DNA from: Akkermansiaceae bacterium UBA2367
Lineage (GTDB): Bacteria > Verrucomicrobiota > Verrucomicrobiia > Verrucomicrobiales > DEV007
DNA: 64,000 bases
Direction: 5' to 3'
NCBI GenBank assembly: GCA_002344525.1
Contig: DDTJ01000096.1
Span: 3,713 to 67,712, forward strand
Part shown: in pieces, positions 1-9,400 of the stretch
Numbering within the stretch: the first letter of the stretch is position 1
How the letters are laid out: each line of letters begins with the position of its first letter
The notes under the pieces: model-generated
Database searches by the model: none
What the model saw: only the letters and a program-made list of their open reading frames with translations
Told to the model about the DNA's origin: nothing
Translations under genes and position numbers: made by a program

Positions 1-46
1 CTGGCAGATGGGATGGGTTGGGTGAAGCGGGACACCGAAGGATTGG

Positions 47-223
47 ATGCTCATCGCCGGCACCATGAGTTCCCTGAGCATCTCCATTCCGGATTCCATT
101 CGGAATCGGGTTGAGTCGCTCGCCCGTGAAGATGGTGTTTCGCCAAGCGCCTTTGTCCCCCTCCTCCTCCCATCGCGCGGATTGACAGCCTCCGCGAAAC
201 ATGGTCGAATCCCGTGCGCATGA
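47..223 (+). pseudogene. ribbon-helix-helix (CopG/HicB-like) stub
   Basis: A 58-codon frame reads MLIAGT then SLSISIPDSIRNRVESLA and REDGVSPSAFV. This is the usual beta-strand/helix pattern of ribbon-helix-helix antitoxin or repressor proteins (alternating hydrophobic SLSISIP strand, then an amphipathic helix). After residue 37 the expected second helix is replaced by a proline/leucine stretch and the frame stops, so it looks truncated. An AAGGA sequence sits 4 bases before the ATG at 47; a second ATG at 65 is possible. The stop overlaps the start of the following DUF1080 gene. No toxin partner is visible. It could be a chance frame, but the strand-helix match is good for its length. Confidence 0.35.
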
Positions 224-951
224 ACCCCCTCCTCCTCCGCCTCCTCGCGTCCGCCTTTCTTTGCTTCGCCTCCGTCCACGCTGCGGAGCCGTCGGCCCCG
301 CTCCAGCTCCTCGACCTCGACGCGTGGATCGAGAAGGGGGATTGGGCCATCGCTGGCGAAGTGCAGGGCAGCACCCAGGAGAAAAAGTGGAAATCGGTCT
401 CCCCCGGGGCAGGCATCCTCTACAATGGAGCCGAAGGAAAGACCATCAACCTCGTCAGCAAAGGCTCGCACGGTGACGCCGAGATCGAAGTCGAGTTCAT
501 GATCCCGAAATCCTCGAACTCGGGCCTCTACCTGATGGGCCGCTACGAAATCCAGATCCTCGACAGCTACGGCAAGGCCGACGACGCCATCACCGTCCAC
601 GACTGCGGCGCGATCTACGAACGTTGGGACGAGTCCAAGCCCGAAGGATCGAAAGGCTACGAGGGCACCCCGCCCTCGACCAACGCCTCGAGCGCGCCCG
701 GCACTTGGCAGACCTACAAGATCCTCTTCCGAGCCCCTCGCTTCGACACCGGGGGAGGAAAGACCGAGAACGCCCGTTTCATCCGCGTCGAGCACAACGG
801 CGTCGTCGTCCACGAGGATGTCGAGGTGACCGGCCCGACGAGGGGCGGCATGGAAGGGATCGAGACCGCGAGCGGCCCCATCATCGTCCAAGGCGACCAT
901 GGTCCCGTCGCCTTCCGCAAGCTGTTCGTACGGCAGGTGAAGCTGCCGTAG
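214..951 (+). CDS. secreted DUF1080 (3-keto-disaccharide hydrolase-like) protein
   Basis: The 245-residue protein starts with a signal peptide (hydrophobic LLLRLLASAFLCFASVHAA, cleavage near residue 24) and is therefore exported. The rest is a single concanavalin-like beta-sandwich of the DUF1080 family. Family-typical stretches are the GDWAIAGEVQGS start, the GDAEIEVEFMIPKSSNSG strand pair, GLYLMGRYEIQILDSYG and the C-terminal GPIIVQGDHGPVAFRKLFV. DUF1080 proteins are abundant in Planctomycetes and Verrucomicrobia, and some members hydrolyse 3-keto-glycosides. The substrate here cannot be read from the sequence. GTG at 214 or ATG at 220 may be the start; neither has a clear ribosome-binding site. 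It stands alone on the plus strand. Confidence 0.88.
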   Translation: MRMNPLLLRLLASAFLCFASVHAAEPSAPLQLLDLDAWIEKGDWAIAGEVQGSTQEKKWKSVSPGAGILYNGAEGKTINLVSKGSHGDAEIEVEFMIPKSSNSGLYLMGRYEIQILDSYGKADDAITVHDCGAIYERWDESKPEGSKGYEGTPPSTNASSAPGTWQTYKILFRAPRFDTGGGKTENARFIRVEHNGVVVHEDVEVTGPTRGGMEGIETASGPIIVQGDHGPVAFRKLFVRQVKLP

Positions 952-1294
952 ACTTGTTTGCCCGGCTCCATCCTTCCCGTCTTAGCGCCGCTTGGAGCTT
1001 ATCCATAAATTATTTCGAAAGGTTTGGGAATTCCACCAGCGGTGAACCCGATCCGGAATGGCGCGGAATACTCGAATCGACCGAACGTTTGGCCCACCGT
1101 TTTTCCGACGACCTTGTTCTGGGGCCGTTCTATCGAGCCGTGGTCGAGTTTGAACGAGACCAGATCGAACGCGGCCGCCAAGAGATGATTGAAATACGAA
1201 ATCGAAGGTTGAACTGAGGCAACTTTCCACAAGCCACCAGCACCGCCGGGGCGTCCGCCATCGGCAGGGTTGCGCGACCTTGCGGTGGACATGG
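952..1294. other. gene-poor spacer, possible coding remnant
   Basis: No convincing gene. One plus frame running to a stop at 1217 reads like protein over its last 70 codons (INYFERFG, then ending YRAVVEFERDQIERGRQEM) but has no start codon in the spacer and no family I recognise. It may be the tail of a decayed gene. The minus frames here are arginine/proline-rich shadows. The spacer separates two convergent genes. Confidence 0.3.
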
Positions 1295-1660
1295 CTACCA
1301 AAATCTCCACCATGGCTTCTTCGCAGACGCCCGAGTGGCGCAATGCTGGCAATGTGGCTTGGTTGCCTCGCCACCCAGCCTTGCCGACAGAATGGGGCTG
1401 CGTGGAATTGACCAATCAAACTGGTCGCCATCTGAAAGAATCGCTTCGCATGGACAGCCTTCCAGCGCTTCAGCCGTCAGACGCAATTCCTCCTCGGTCT
1501 GCGGCTGATGGTAAACGTAGGAAACTGCCATCTCATCATCGCGACGAAACACGGTTGGCGCAAGCTCTCGGCAAAGGTCACAGTCCAAGCACTGGTCATC
1601 TACGTAGAATTTGCCGGGAACGTTCTGCGGGATTCGGTTGCTGAACGTGTCTGCTGGCAT
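1295..1660 (-). CDS. ferredoxin, 4Fe-4S
   Basis: A 121-residue small electron carrier. The N-terminal half has the cluster motif DQCLDCDLCRELAP (three cysteines spaced CxxCxxC) and a later GCPCEAI that gives the fourth ligand, the pattern of single 4Fe-4S cluster ferredoxins. The chosen ATG at 1660 gives the family-typical lead NRIPQNVPGKFYVDDQC. A GTG at 1723 would add 21 unconserved residues and sits two bases after a GAGG. A CxxC pair near the C-terminus (HCQHC) is extra for this family and may bind a metal or form a disulphide. It lies 72 bases downstream of the small membrane protein on the same strand. Its redox partner is unknown; the only P450 in the window is 59 kb away. Confidence 0.85.
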   Translation of the reverse strand: MPADTFSNRIPQNVPGKFYVDDQCLDCDLCRELAPTVFRRDDEMAVSYVYHQPQTEEELRLTAEALEGCPCEAILSDGDQFDWSIPRSPILSARLGGEATKPHCQHCATRASAKKPWWRFW

Positions 1661-1732
1661 CGCGAGGAATTGCAGAATTGAGCGAACAGAGTGAGTTGAT
1701 CGTTGGGAGGCGGGAAGCCCCACCCCCTCTAT

Positions 1733-2179
1733 CTACGGCGGGTCGGTTTGCGGCTTTTTCAATCCGGCGTGGAAGCCGACTGCCATGATGACGGTCGCGA
1801 GGAGAACTCCGTAGAGGACCATCCCCGTCGCCCCGAGTTGGTAGCGGTAGCAGAGCCAAGTCGAAGCACCGAAGTAATGGCCCAGCGTCGAGGCGAACAG
1901 CAAGATCAGGCCGAGCCGCCAAGGGAGGATCGACACCAGTAGGAAGGTGCCTGCGGTGTAGAGCAGTTTCACGAGCAGGGCCACGAGGTAGCCTTTGGTC
2001 ATGACCCAGTGGAAGAGGCGGTTGCCTTCATGCACCGTGGAGGGATCGCTCCAATAGCTCGCGGGCTGGCCGATCCATGTGAGGAGCATATCGACGAGGA
2101 TCACCGCGACCATGACCCAGCGCAGACGACGGATGAGGCCTCGGACCTCGACCGTTGGGGACGCTTGGGCGGCTGACAT
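1733..2179 (-). CDS. small four-helix integral membrane protein
   Basis: A 148-residue protein with about four hydrophobic helices (roughly residues 20-37, 63-82, 85-103 and 115-135) and a polar C-terminus. It has an acidic/polar loop after helix 1 with D in the first helix, EGNRLFHW in the loop and K in the second helix (LLVKLLYTAG). This Asp...Glu-Asn...Lys spacing recalls small uncharacterised membrane families such as DUF5658, but I cannot assign it firmly. It lies 123 bases downstream of the PKS-NRPS on the same strand, separated by a repeat element, so a role in export or membrane association of the product is only a guess. It is unlikely to be translated as part of the synthase. Confidence 0.7.
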   Translation of the reverse strand: MSAAQASPTVEVRGLIRRLRWVMVAVILVDMLLTWIGQPASYWSDPSTVHEGNRLFHWVMTKGYLVALLVKLLYTAGTFLLVSILPWRLGLILLFASTLGHYFGASTWLCYRYQLGATGMVLYGVLLATVIMAVGFHAGLKKPQTDPP

Positions 2180-2202
2180 GGTGTTTTTGCTCCTGTTCCT
2201 TG

Positions 2203-2300
2203 CTCTTACTCTTACCTCCTTACTCTTACTCCCCGATGGTCGGGCGTCGTAGCTGGCACCCTTGGAGTAAGAGGTAAGAGTAAGGAGTAATGAGTAAGAG
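2203..2300. repeat. heptamer-based inverted repeat, copy 1
   Basis: Tandem degenerate 7-mers of the type TTACTCT / CTTACCT occupy 2203-2232 and their complements (GAGTAAG / AGGTAAG) occupy 2264-2300, around a unique 31-base core. The left 28 bases (2205-2232) and right 26 bases (2265-2290) are identical to 58825-58852 and 58883-58908, whereas the cores differ. The element lies just past the stop of the PKS-NRPS. Confidence 0.85.
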
Positions 2301-2302
2301 GT

Positions 2303-3440
2303 TTACGCCTCGGTCCGCTTCCCGTCCCCACGGAAGGCGGCGATGCCCTCCTCGGGAAGGAAATAACCACTCATCTGGAGCTTCGCGGGAACCGCTCCGA
2401 ACTCGACGAGGTAGTCGTAGTGCGCTCGGGCGTCGGCGTTCTCCAGCGGTCCGGTGGTGGCCTCGACGCCTTCTTTTCTCCCGGTGACGAGGCTGGCGAG
2501 GACGCAGCCGGTGATCTCGTGGCGGTCTCGACCGCCGAGGAAGTTGAGGAAGGCGGTCTGCACGCTGTCCTCGAGCTGGTCGAGATCCTCGGGCAGGTAG
2601 ATGGTCTCGCCGACGACGCCGGGCAGGCTCAGTTCGCCGCCGGTGGTGAAGAGGATGTCGCCTTGGGTCGCGAAACGCTTCACGGCCTCGTCGAGCTTGA
2701 AGACGGGCGGGAAGCTGTAATCGACGACGAGGGTGCCGGGACGGAGCGAGGGAATGCGCAGCACGCCGGGGAGGTTGGAGGAGGCGACGACGAGGCTGGC
2801 TTCGTAAACCTCGGGCGGGAGGGCGCCTCCGTTTTTGACGAGGTCGATCTGGCCCCAGTAGCCGGCATCGCGGACTTGGTCGCGGAGGCGGCTCATCTGG
2901 TCGTCGGTCTGGTAGGGGTCGCAGAGGATGAGGTGCTTGGGATGGGGCAGGACATCGAGCATCAGGCGCAGGGTGCCGAAGCCGATGGAGCCGAGTCCGA
3001 CGACGGAGACGGTCTCGCCGGAGAGGTCGCGACCGGCGGCGGCGAGGATGCCCTCGACGGATTTCACGATGGTGGCGGAGCGGGTCGCGTCGCCGGTGGT
3101 GATGGCGGGCAGCCCGGCCTCGCCCTCGATCCAGCGGGCAATCTCGCGTCCGTGGTCGGTGGCGGAGGGGATCACGCCGGTGAGGGAGACAGCCTTGGCC
3201 CCGGATTCGGCGGCGAGCTTGAGGGCGGCGAGGACGGGGGCCTTGATGGAGGCGGGGGTCTTGTAGAAGTCGGTCTCGTAGCAAGGCAGCATGATGACGC
3301 CGATGCGGCCTTGGTCGAGTTCGTAGACGTTGGTGAGGCGCGGCTTGCCGCCGAAGAGGCGCTCGGAGATCTCGTCGCGGCTGAAGCCGGAGAGATTCGC
3401 GAGGACGTCGGGGATGTAGGCGAGGGCGACGGCGTCGAGT
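2303..3440 (-). other. C-terminal acyl-ACP reductase-like domain of the PKS-NRPS
   Basis: The last 350 residues follow the PCP. They have a Rossmann motif VVGLGSIGFG (first Gly 3776), preceded by TGDATRSATIVKSVEGI and followed by ASSNLPGVLRIPSLRPGTLV and an EITGCVLASLV segment with Cys3940. Order and local sequence match cyanobacterial long-chain acyl-ACP reductase: TGNTHTA, VVGATGDIG, the ID(P/G) strand and the FACFAEAML segment that holds its acyl-accepting cysteine. This is not the SDR-type thioester reductase normally seen at NRPS ends, which begins with a GATGFLG motif. An aldehyde (or alcohol) release is inferred. The comparison is from memory, without alignment. Confidence 0.7.
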
Positions 3441-6400
3441 TCGGGCATGGTCTCGGGGGCCAGCTCGATGTCGATATGGTCGAGGTCCTCGGCGCTGATT
3501 CCGGCGGGAACATGGACCTCCTTGGCCGTGGCTCCGGTCTCGGCGGCGACGGGTTCGCTGCCGAGGTGGAGGGCGAGCTGCTCGATGCTCGGGTGGGTGA
3601 GGAAGGCGTCCACGGGAATCTGCTGACCGAAGGCTTCGGAGAGTTCCACGATGATGCGCAGGGCGAGGAGGGAGTCGCCGCCCATCTCGAAGAAGTTGTC
3701 GGTCACGCCGATCTCGGCGGCGTCGAAGTTGCGCTGGAAGACTTCGAGGATCTTCGCCTCGACGGCGTTGCGCGGGGCGAGCCGCTCCCCTTCCCTGGCC
3801 GTTCCGACGGAGGGCAGGGGGAGGCGCTTGCGGTCGATCTTGCGGTTCGGCGTCAGGGGGAATTCGTCGAGGCGCTTGAAGTAGGCGGGCAGGTAGCTCT
3901 GCGGCAGGGTGGCGGCGAGGCGCTGGCGGATGTCGGCGGCTTCCAAGGCGTCGCCGAGGTAGTAGCCGACGAGGCCTTCGCCGGTGGGCAGGTCGTCGCG
4001 TTTCACGACGACGGCTTGGCGGATGCCGGGGACGGTCTCCATCTGGGTCTCGATGTCGCCGAGCTCCATGCGGACGCCGCGCAGTTTGACTTGGAAATCG
4101 ACGCGGCCGAGGCATTCGAGGCGGCTCTCGCGGGTCCAGCGGGCGAGGTCTCCGGTGCGGTAGAGGCGCTGTTTGCCGACGAGGGGCAGCTCGATCTCGC
4201 GGAAGGCCGCGGCGGTGAGTTCGGGCTGGTGGCGGTAGCCTCGGGCGAGACCGTCGCCGCCGATCCAGAGTTCTCCGGTGAACCCGGCGGGGACGGGGCG
4301 CTGGTGCTCGTCGAGGATGTAGATCTGCGTGTTGGCGATGGGTCGGCCGATGGTGATGGCGGACTCGCTTTCGACGATGCGCTCGACGGTGGACCAGACG
4401 GTGGTCTCGGTGGGGCCGTAGAGGTTCCAGACCTCGGCGGCGGAGTTGACGAGGGTGTTGGCGAGCTTGCGGGTGAGGGCCTCGCCGCCGCAGAGGATGC
4501 GGAGTTCGCTGCGCCCTTCCCAGCCGCTGTCGAGGAGCATCTGCCACGTCGCGGGGGTGGCCTGCATCACGCTGATGTCCTCGGTTTCGAGGAGCTTGGC
4601 GAGGCGGCGTCCGTCCTTGACGTCCTCGGCGGAGGCGATCACGAGGGAGGCCCCGGAGAGGAGGGGGAGGAAGATCTCCAGCAAGGAGATGTCGAAGGAC
4701 AGGGTCGTGACCGCGAGGAGACGGTCTTCGGTCTTCAGGCCGGGTTCGGCCTGCATCGACCGGAGGAAGTTGACGGCGGCGCGGTGCGGGATCTCGACGC
4801 CCTTGGGCTTGCCGGTGGAGCCGGAGGTGTAGAGGATGTAGGCGAGGGAGTCGCTCGACTGACCCCGGATCTCGAAGGACTTCGAGGTGGCCTCGATGCG
4901 GTCGAGGTTCAGGGCGGTCCAGTTGCCCCCGGCCAGATCGGGGAGGGAGCCGAGGAGACGCCCGGAGGCGACGAGGGCCTTGGGCGCGGCGTCTTCGAGC
5001 ATGAGGGCGAGGCGCGAGGCGGGGAACTCGGGATCGAGTGGCACGTAGGCGGCCCCGGTCTTGAGCACGCCGAGGAGGGCGGCGACCATGCGGGGGGAGC
5101 GGTCGGCGAGGACGCCGACGGTGTCGCCGGGTCCGACCTTGGCGGCGGCGAGTTCGCGGGCGACGCCGTTGGCGAGGCGGTTGAGTTCGCCGTAGGTGGT
5201 CTGGGTGTCGCGGAAGGTGACGGCGGGTTCCTCGTCCTTGGCCTTGGCCACGGTCTCGAAGAGTTCGTGGAGGAGGGCCTCCTTCTCGTAGGCGGCGCGG
5301 GTCTCGTTGAGATCGACGAGGACGCGCTGCTCCTCGGCGGCGTCGAGGAGGGTCAGTTCGGCGAGCTTCGCGCCGGGGACGCGGGCCATCTCGCGGAGGA
5401 CCTGCGTGTAGAGGCGGTTCAGCTCGGCGACGGTGCCTTCGTCGAAGAGGTCGCGGTTGTAGTGCCAGCAGCCGAAGAGCTGGCCTCCGGCCTCCTCCAG
5501 CGTGAGGGTGATCTCGAACTGGGCGTGCCGGGTCGAGAGATCGACGGTCTCCATGCTGAGGTCGCCGACGTGGAAGGTGTGGCCGCCCTGTCCGATGAGG
5601 AAGACGGCGATGCCCTGCTCGTCGATGCCGGGGACCTTCTCCATCGAGAAGCTGACTTGGAAGAGCGGGGAGCGGCCGGGGTCGCGCGGGGCGTGGAGGC
5701 GGTCCACGAGGCGGGCCAAGGGATACTGCTGGTTCTCCAGCGCGCCGTTGACGTTGCGTCCGCTGGCGGCGAGGTAGTCGGCGACGGTGAGGCTCTCGTC
5801 GAGGACGCTGCGCAGGGGCACGGGATTGATGAAGTAGCCGACGCTGTCGCGCAACTCGGGCTGGGTGCGGCCCGCGAGGGGCACGCCGACGACGAGGTCT
5901 TCCTGACGGCAGTAGCGGTGCAGGAGGAGGTTGTAGGCGGAGAGGAGGGTGGAGAAGAGGGTGACGCCGTGCTGCTTGGCGAGGCCGTCGATGTCGGCGG
6001 TGAGGGACTCGTCGAGCTGGAAGCCGTAGGTCGCGCCGTTGAAGGTCTGCACGGCGGGCCGGGGGCGGTCGGCGGGCAGGTCGAGGGCGGCGGGGGCGCC
6101 GGCGAGGTGGTCGCGCCAGAACTCGAACATGCGCTCGCCCGCGGGGCTGTCGAGGTGGGCCTGCTCCCACTTCACGAAGTCGGCGTAGCTCGCCGCGACG
6201 GGGTCGAGCTTGGGCGTGCGCCCGGCCTTGGCGGAGAAGTAGAACTCGATGAGGTTCTGGATCAGCACGGAGACGGACCACGCGTCGGAGACGATGTGGT
6301 GCATGCTGAGCAGGGCGACGTGGGCCTCGTCGGCGGTGCGGAAGAGTTCGAGGCGGACGACGGGGCCGCGTTCGAGGTTGAAGGGCCGGTCGGCGTGCTC

Positions 6401-9400
6401 GCTGATGAGGGCTTTGAGCTGCTCGTCGTCGAGGCCGGTGCAGTCGTGCTCGCGAAAGTCGATGGTGCGGCCTTTGTGGACGATCTGGACGGTCTCGCCT
6501 CCGCGCGTCGCGAAGGTGGTGTCCATCAGCGGATGCCGCTCGAAGAGCCAAGCGAAGGCCTTCTTCATCGCGGCGATGTCGAGGAGGGGCCGGAACTTGC
6601 CGGAGAAGACGAGGTTGTAGGCCGAGGAGTCGGGGGCGAGGCGGTTGAGGAACCAGAGGGCCTTCTGGCCTTCGCTGAGGGGGAAGGCTTCGGGGAGCAC
6701 GCCGCTGGCCTCGAAGGGCACGAGGCTGGAGGCGTCGATGCCGGAGCCGCCTCCCGCGCCCGCGCCGCCGCCGGATTCGAGCAGTTTTTCGAGCACGGGA
6801 AGGGAGAGGTCGCGGATGTTCGGCCCGTTGAGGACGGAGCCCATGGGCATGGACATGCCGAGCTTCTCCTCGATGCGGTTGACCAGCTCGATGGCCATGA
6901 GGGAGTCGAGGCCGAGGTTGGTGAGCGGGGTGTCCTTGTCGAGGCGCGAGGCGTCGGTGCCGAGGACCGCGCCGACTTGGGCGGCGATGAGGTCCTCGAC
7001 CATGCCGAGGCGCTTCTCGGCGGGGGCTTCGAGGATGCGCGCGGCCATGGAGTCGCCGCCGCCGGAGCTGGAGCGCGGGACCACGGGCAGGAACATGTTC
7101 GAGCCGGAGACGGAGGGGCTGAAGCGGGCGAGGGCGGCCCAGTCGCAGCGGGCGGTGCCGAGCTGGACGGCGTCGCTGGGCAGGCCGAGGCTGAAGAGGT
7201 GGAGGGTCTCGTCCATGTCGGTCGCGCCGAGGCCGACCATTTCGAGATACTGCTGGGTCTTCTCGTTGCGGGCGACGAAGCCGGCCCCTTCGAGGGCGCC
7301 CCAGTTGAAGGTGAGGGCGGGCAGGCCGAGGGCGCGGCGGTGGTGGGCGAGCTGGTCGAGGAAGACGTTGCCGGCGTTGTAGTTCGACTGCTTCACGGCC
7401 CCGATCACGGCGGAGAAGGAGGAGAAGCAGATGAAGTGCTCCAGCGGGATGCCGAGGGTGGCCTCGTGGAGGTTCCACGCGCCGAGCATCTTGGGCAGGA
7501 GGACTTTGTCGAAGCGGGCCTCGTCGAGTTCGACGATGAATTCGTCGTCGAGGACCATGGCCCCGTGGATGACGCCGATGAGCGGGGCTTTGCCCTTCTG
7601 GATTTCAGAAACGATGCGGTCGAGGTCGGCGCGGGAGGTCACGTCGCCCCGGGCGTCGGTCACGGAGACGCCTTCGGCGCGGAGGGTCTCGATCTTGGCG
7701 AGGGATTCCTCGTTCGGACCGGAGCGGCTCATGAGGGCGAAGTGGCGGGCGCCGTTCTTCGCCATCCAGCCGGCGAGTTCGAGGCCGAAGCCCCCTGCCC
7801 CACCCGTGATGAGGTAGGTGCCGTCGCCACGGAAGCGGTGGCCCGGCTCGGTGGGCTGGCCGATCTCGATCTCGGGCAGGTCGAAGTCGAGGACGTTCTT
7901 GCCGACGTGCTTCCCGGCGGCCATGAAGCGGAAGGCCTCGACGACCTCGGTGACGGGGAAGACGTGGTTCGAGAGCGGGACGTAGCTGCCGTCGTAGAAC
8001 TTCGCCTCGAGGTCGGAGAACATCCGCGCGATGTAGGCGGGCTTGCTCTGGAGGTGCTGGGCGAGGTCGATGACGAAGAAGCTGATGTTGTTCCGCAACG
8101 GTTCGAGCCCGATCTTGGAGTTGCCATAGACATCGACTTTGCCAATCTCCATGTAGCGCCCGAAGGTCTTGAGGACGCTGAAGTTCTTCGGGATGAAGTC
8201 GCCCGCGAGGGAGTTGAGGACGGCGTCGACCCCCTCCCCTCCGGTGATCTCCATGATGTCGTCGGCGAACTTGAGGGTGCGCGAGTCGAGGACATGATGC
8301 ACGCCCATTTCCTTGAGGAGCTGGCGCTTCTCGGGGCTGCCGGCGGTCGCAAAAATGGTGAGGCCGAGGTGCTTCGCGATCTGGATGGCGGCCTGCCCCA
8401 CCCCGCCGGTGCCGGCGTGGACGAGGATGCTCTCGCCCGGCTCCATGCGGGCGAGCTCGTTGATGGCGTAGTGCGAGGTGAGGAAGACGGTGGGCAGGGT
8501 CGCGGCCTCGACGAAGCTCATCGACTCGGGTTTCCGGAAGACCATGTTCCGATGCACGGTGACATGGCTGCGGAAGCAGTAGGGGGCCATGCCGACGACG
8601 GCGTCGCCGGGCTGCAAATCCTTCACCGCGCTGCCGACGCGGAGGACGGTGCCGGAGAAGTCGTCGCCGAACCACTTCAGATCGACGGGCTGGCCGGGGT
8701 AGATCCCGAGGGCCTTCATGACGTCGCGGAAGTTGATCCCGCCCGCCTTCACGAGCACCTCGATCTCGTCGGCCTCCGGCTCGCGGCGGACCGTCTCGTT
8801 GAGGGAGAGGTTCGTCAGGATGCCGGGCTTGTCGATCTGGAGTCGGTAGGGGGCGATCTCCCCTTCCCCGCCGACGGCGTTGCGCTTGCGCGGGGGCAGG
8901 TTCTCGGACTTCACGCGGTGGACGCGGCGGACGTGGCGTCCGTTGCCCCGGAAGGCGATCTCGTGCTCCTTGCCGACGAGGCGGATCTCGGCGACGAGGT
9001 CCTCGATCTCGTGCGGGTTGTCGGCGGGATCGAGGTCGATCTGGGTCCAGATGAAATCGGGCTGCTCGTTGTTGGCGACGCGGAGGAATCCGGTGAGCGG
9101 CGCGGAGGCGAGGCCGGGAAGGGCTTCGCCGGGCTTCACGGGCAGGGTGCCGCGAGTGAGGAAGAAGACGCGGGGACGCTTCGTCCATTCGCGCTCGGCG
9201 ATGGTCTTGAAAAGCTGATGGGCGAAACGCACCCCGGTGTTCTGGGCGGCGTTGAGCGTTTCCAGATCGAGCGCCTTCGCAGCGGGATGGTCGAGGGAAA
9301 GGGTGTGGATGAGGCCGCGCACGACGCCGCCCGCCGCCGCGATCTCGTCGAGGGCGGCTTCGATTTCGGCGACGGTGGGTCCGACGAGGCGGGTGTCGGT

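Noticed and set aside
624..1217. 197-codon plus frame overlapping the DUF1080 gene
   Set aside because: Its first half is an arginine-rich shadow of DUF1080. Only the last 70 codons look protein-like and they lack a start, so they are noted only as a possible remnant.
1295..2179. Ferredoxin and membrane protein as tailoring or export genes of the PKS-NRPS
   Set aside because: Same strand and close, but a repeat element intervenes and neither has a sequence feature linking it to natural-product synthesis.
2226..7478. A 1750-codon arginine/proline-rich frame on the minus strand
   Set aside because: It is the other minus frame of the PKS-NRPS; composition is extreme and it has no motifs.
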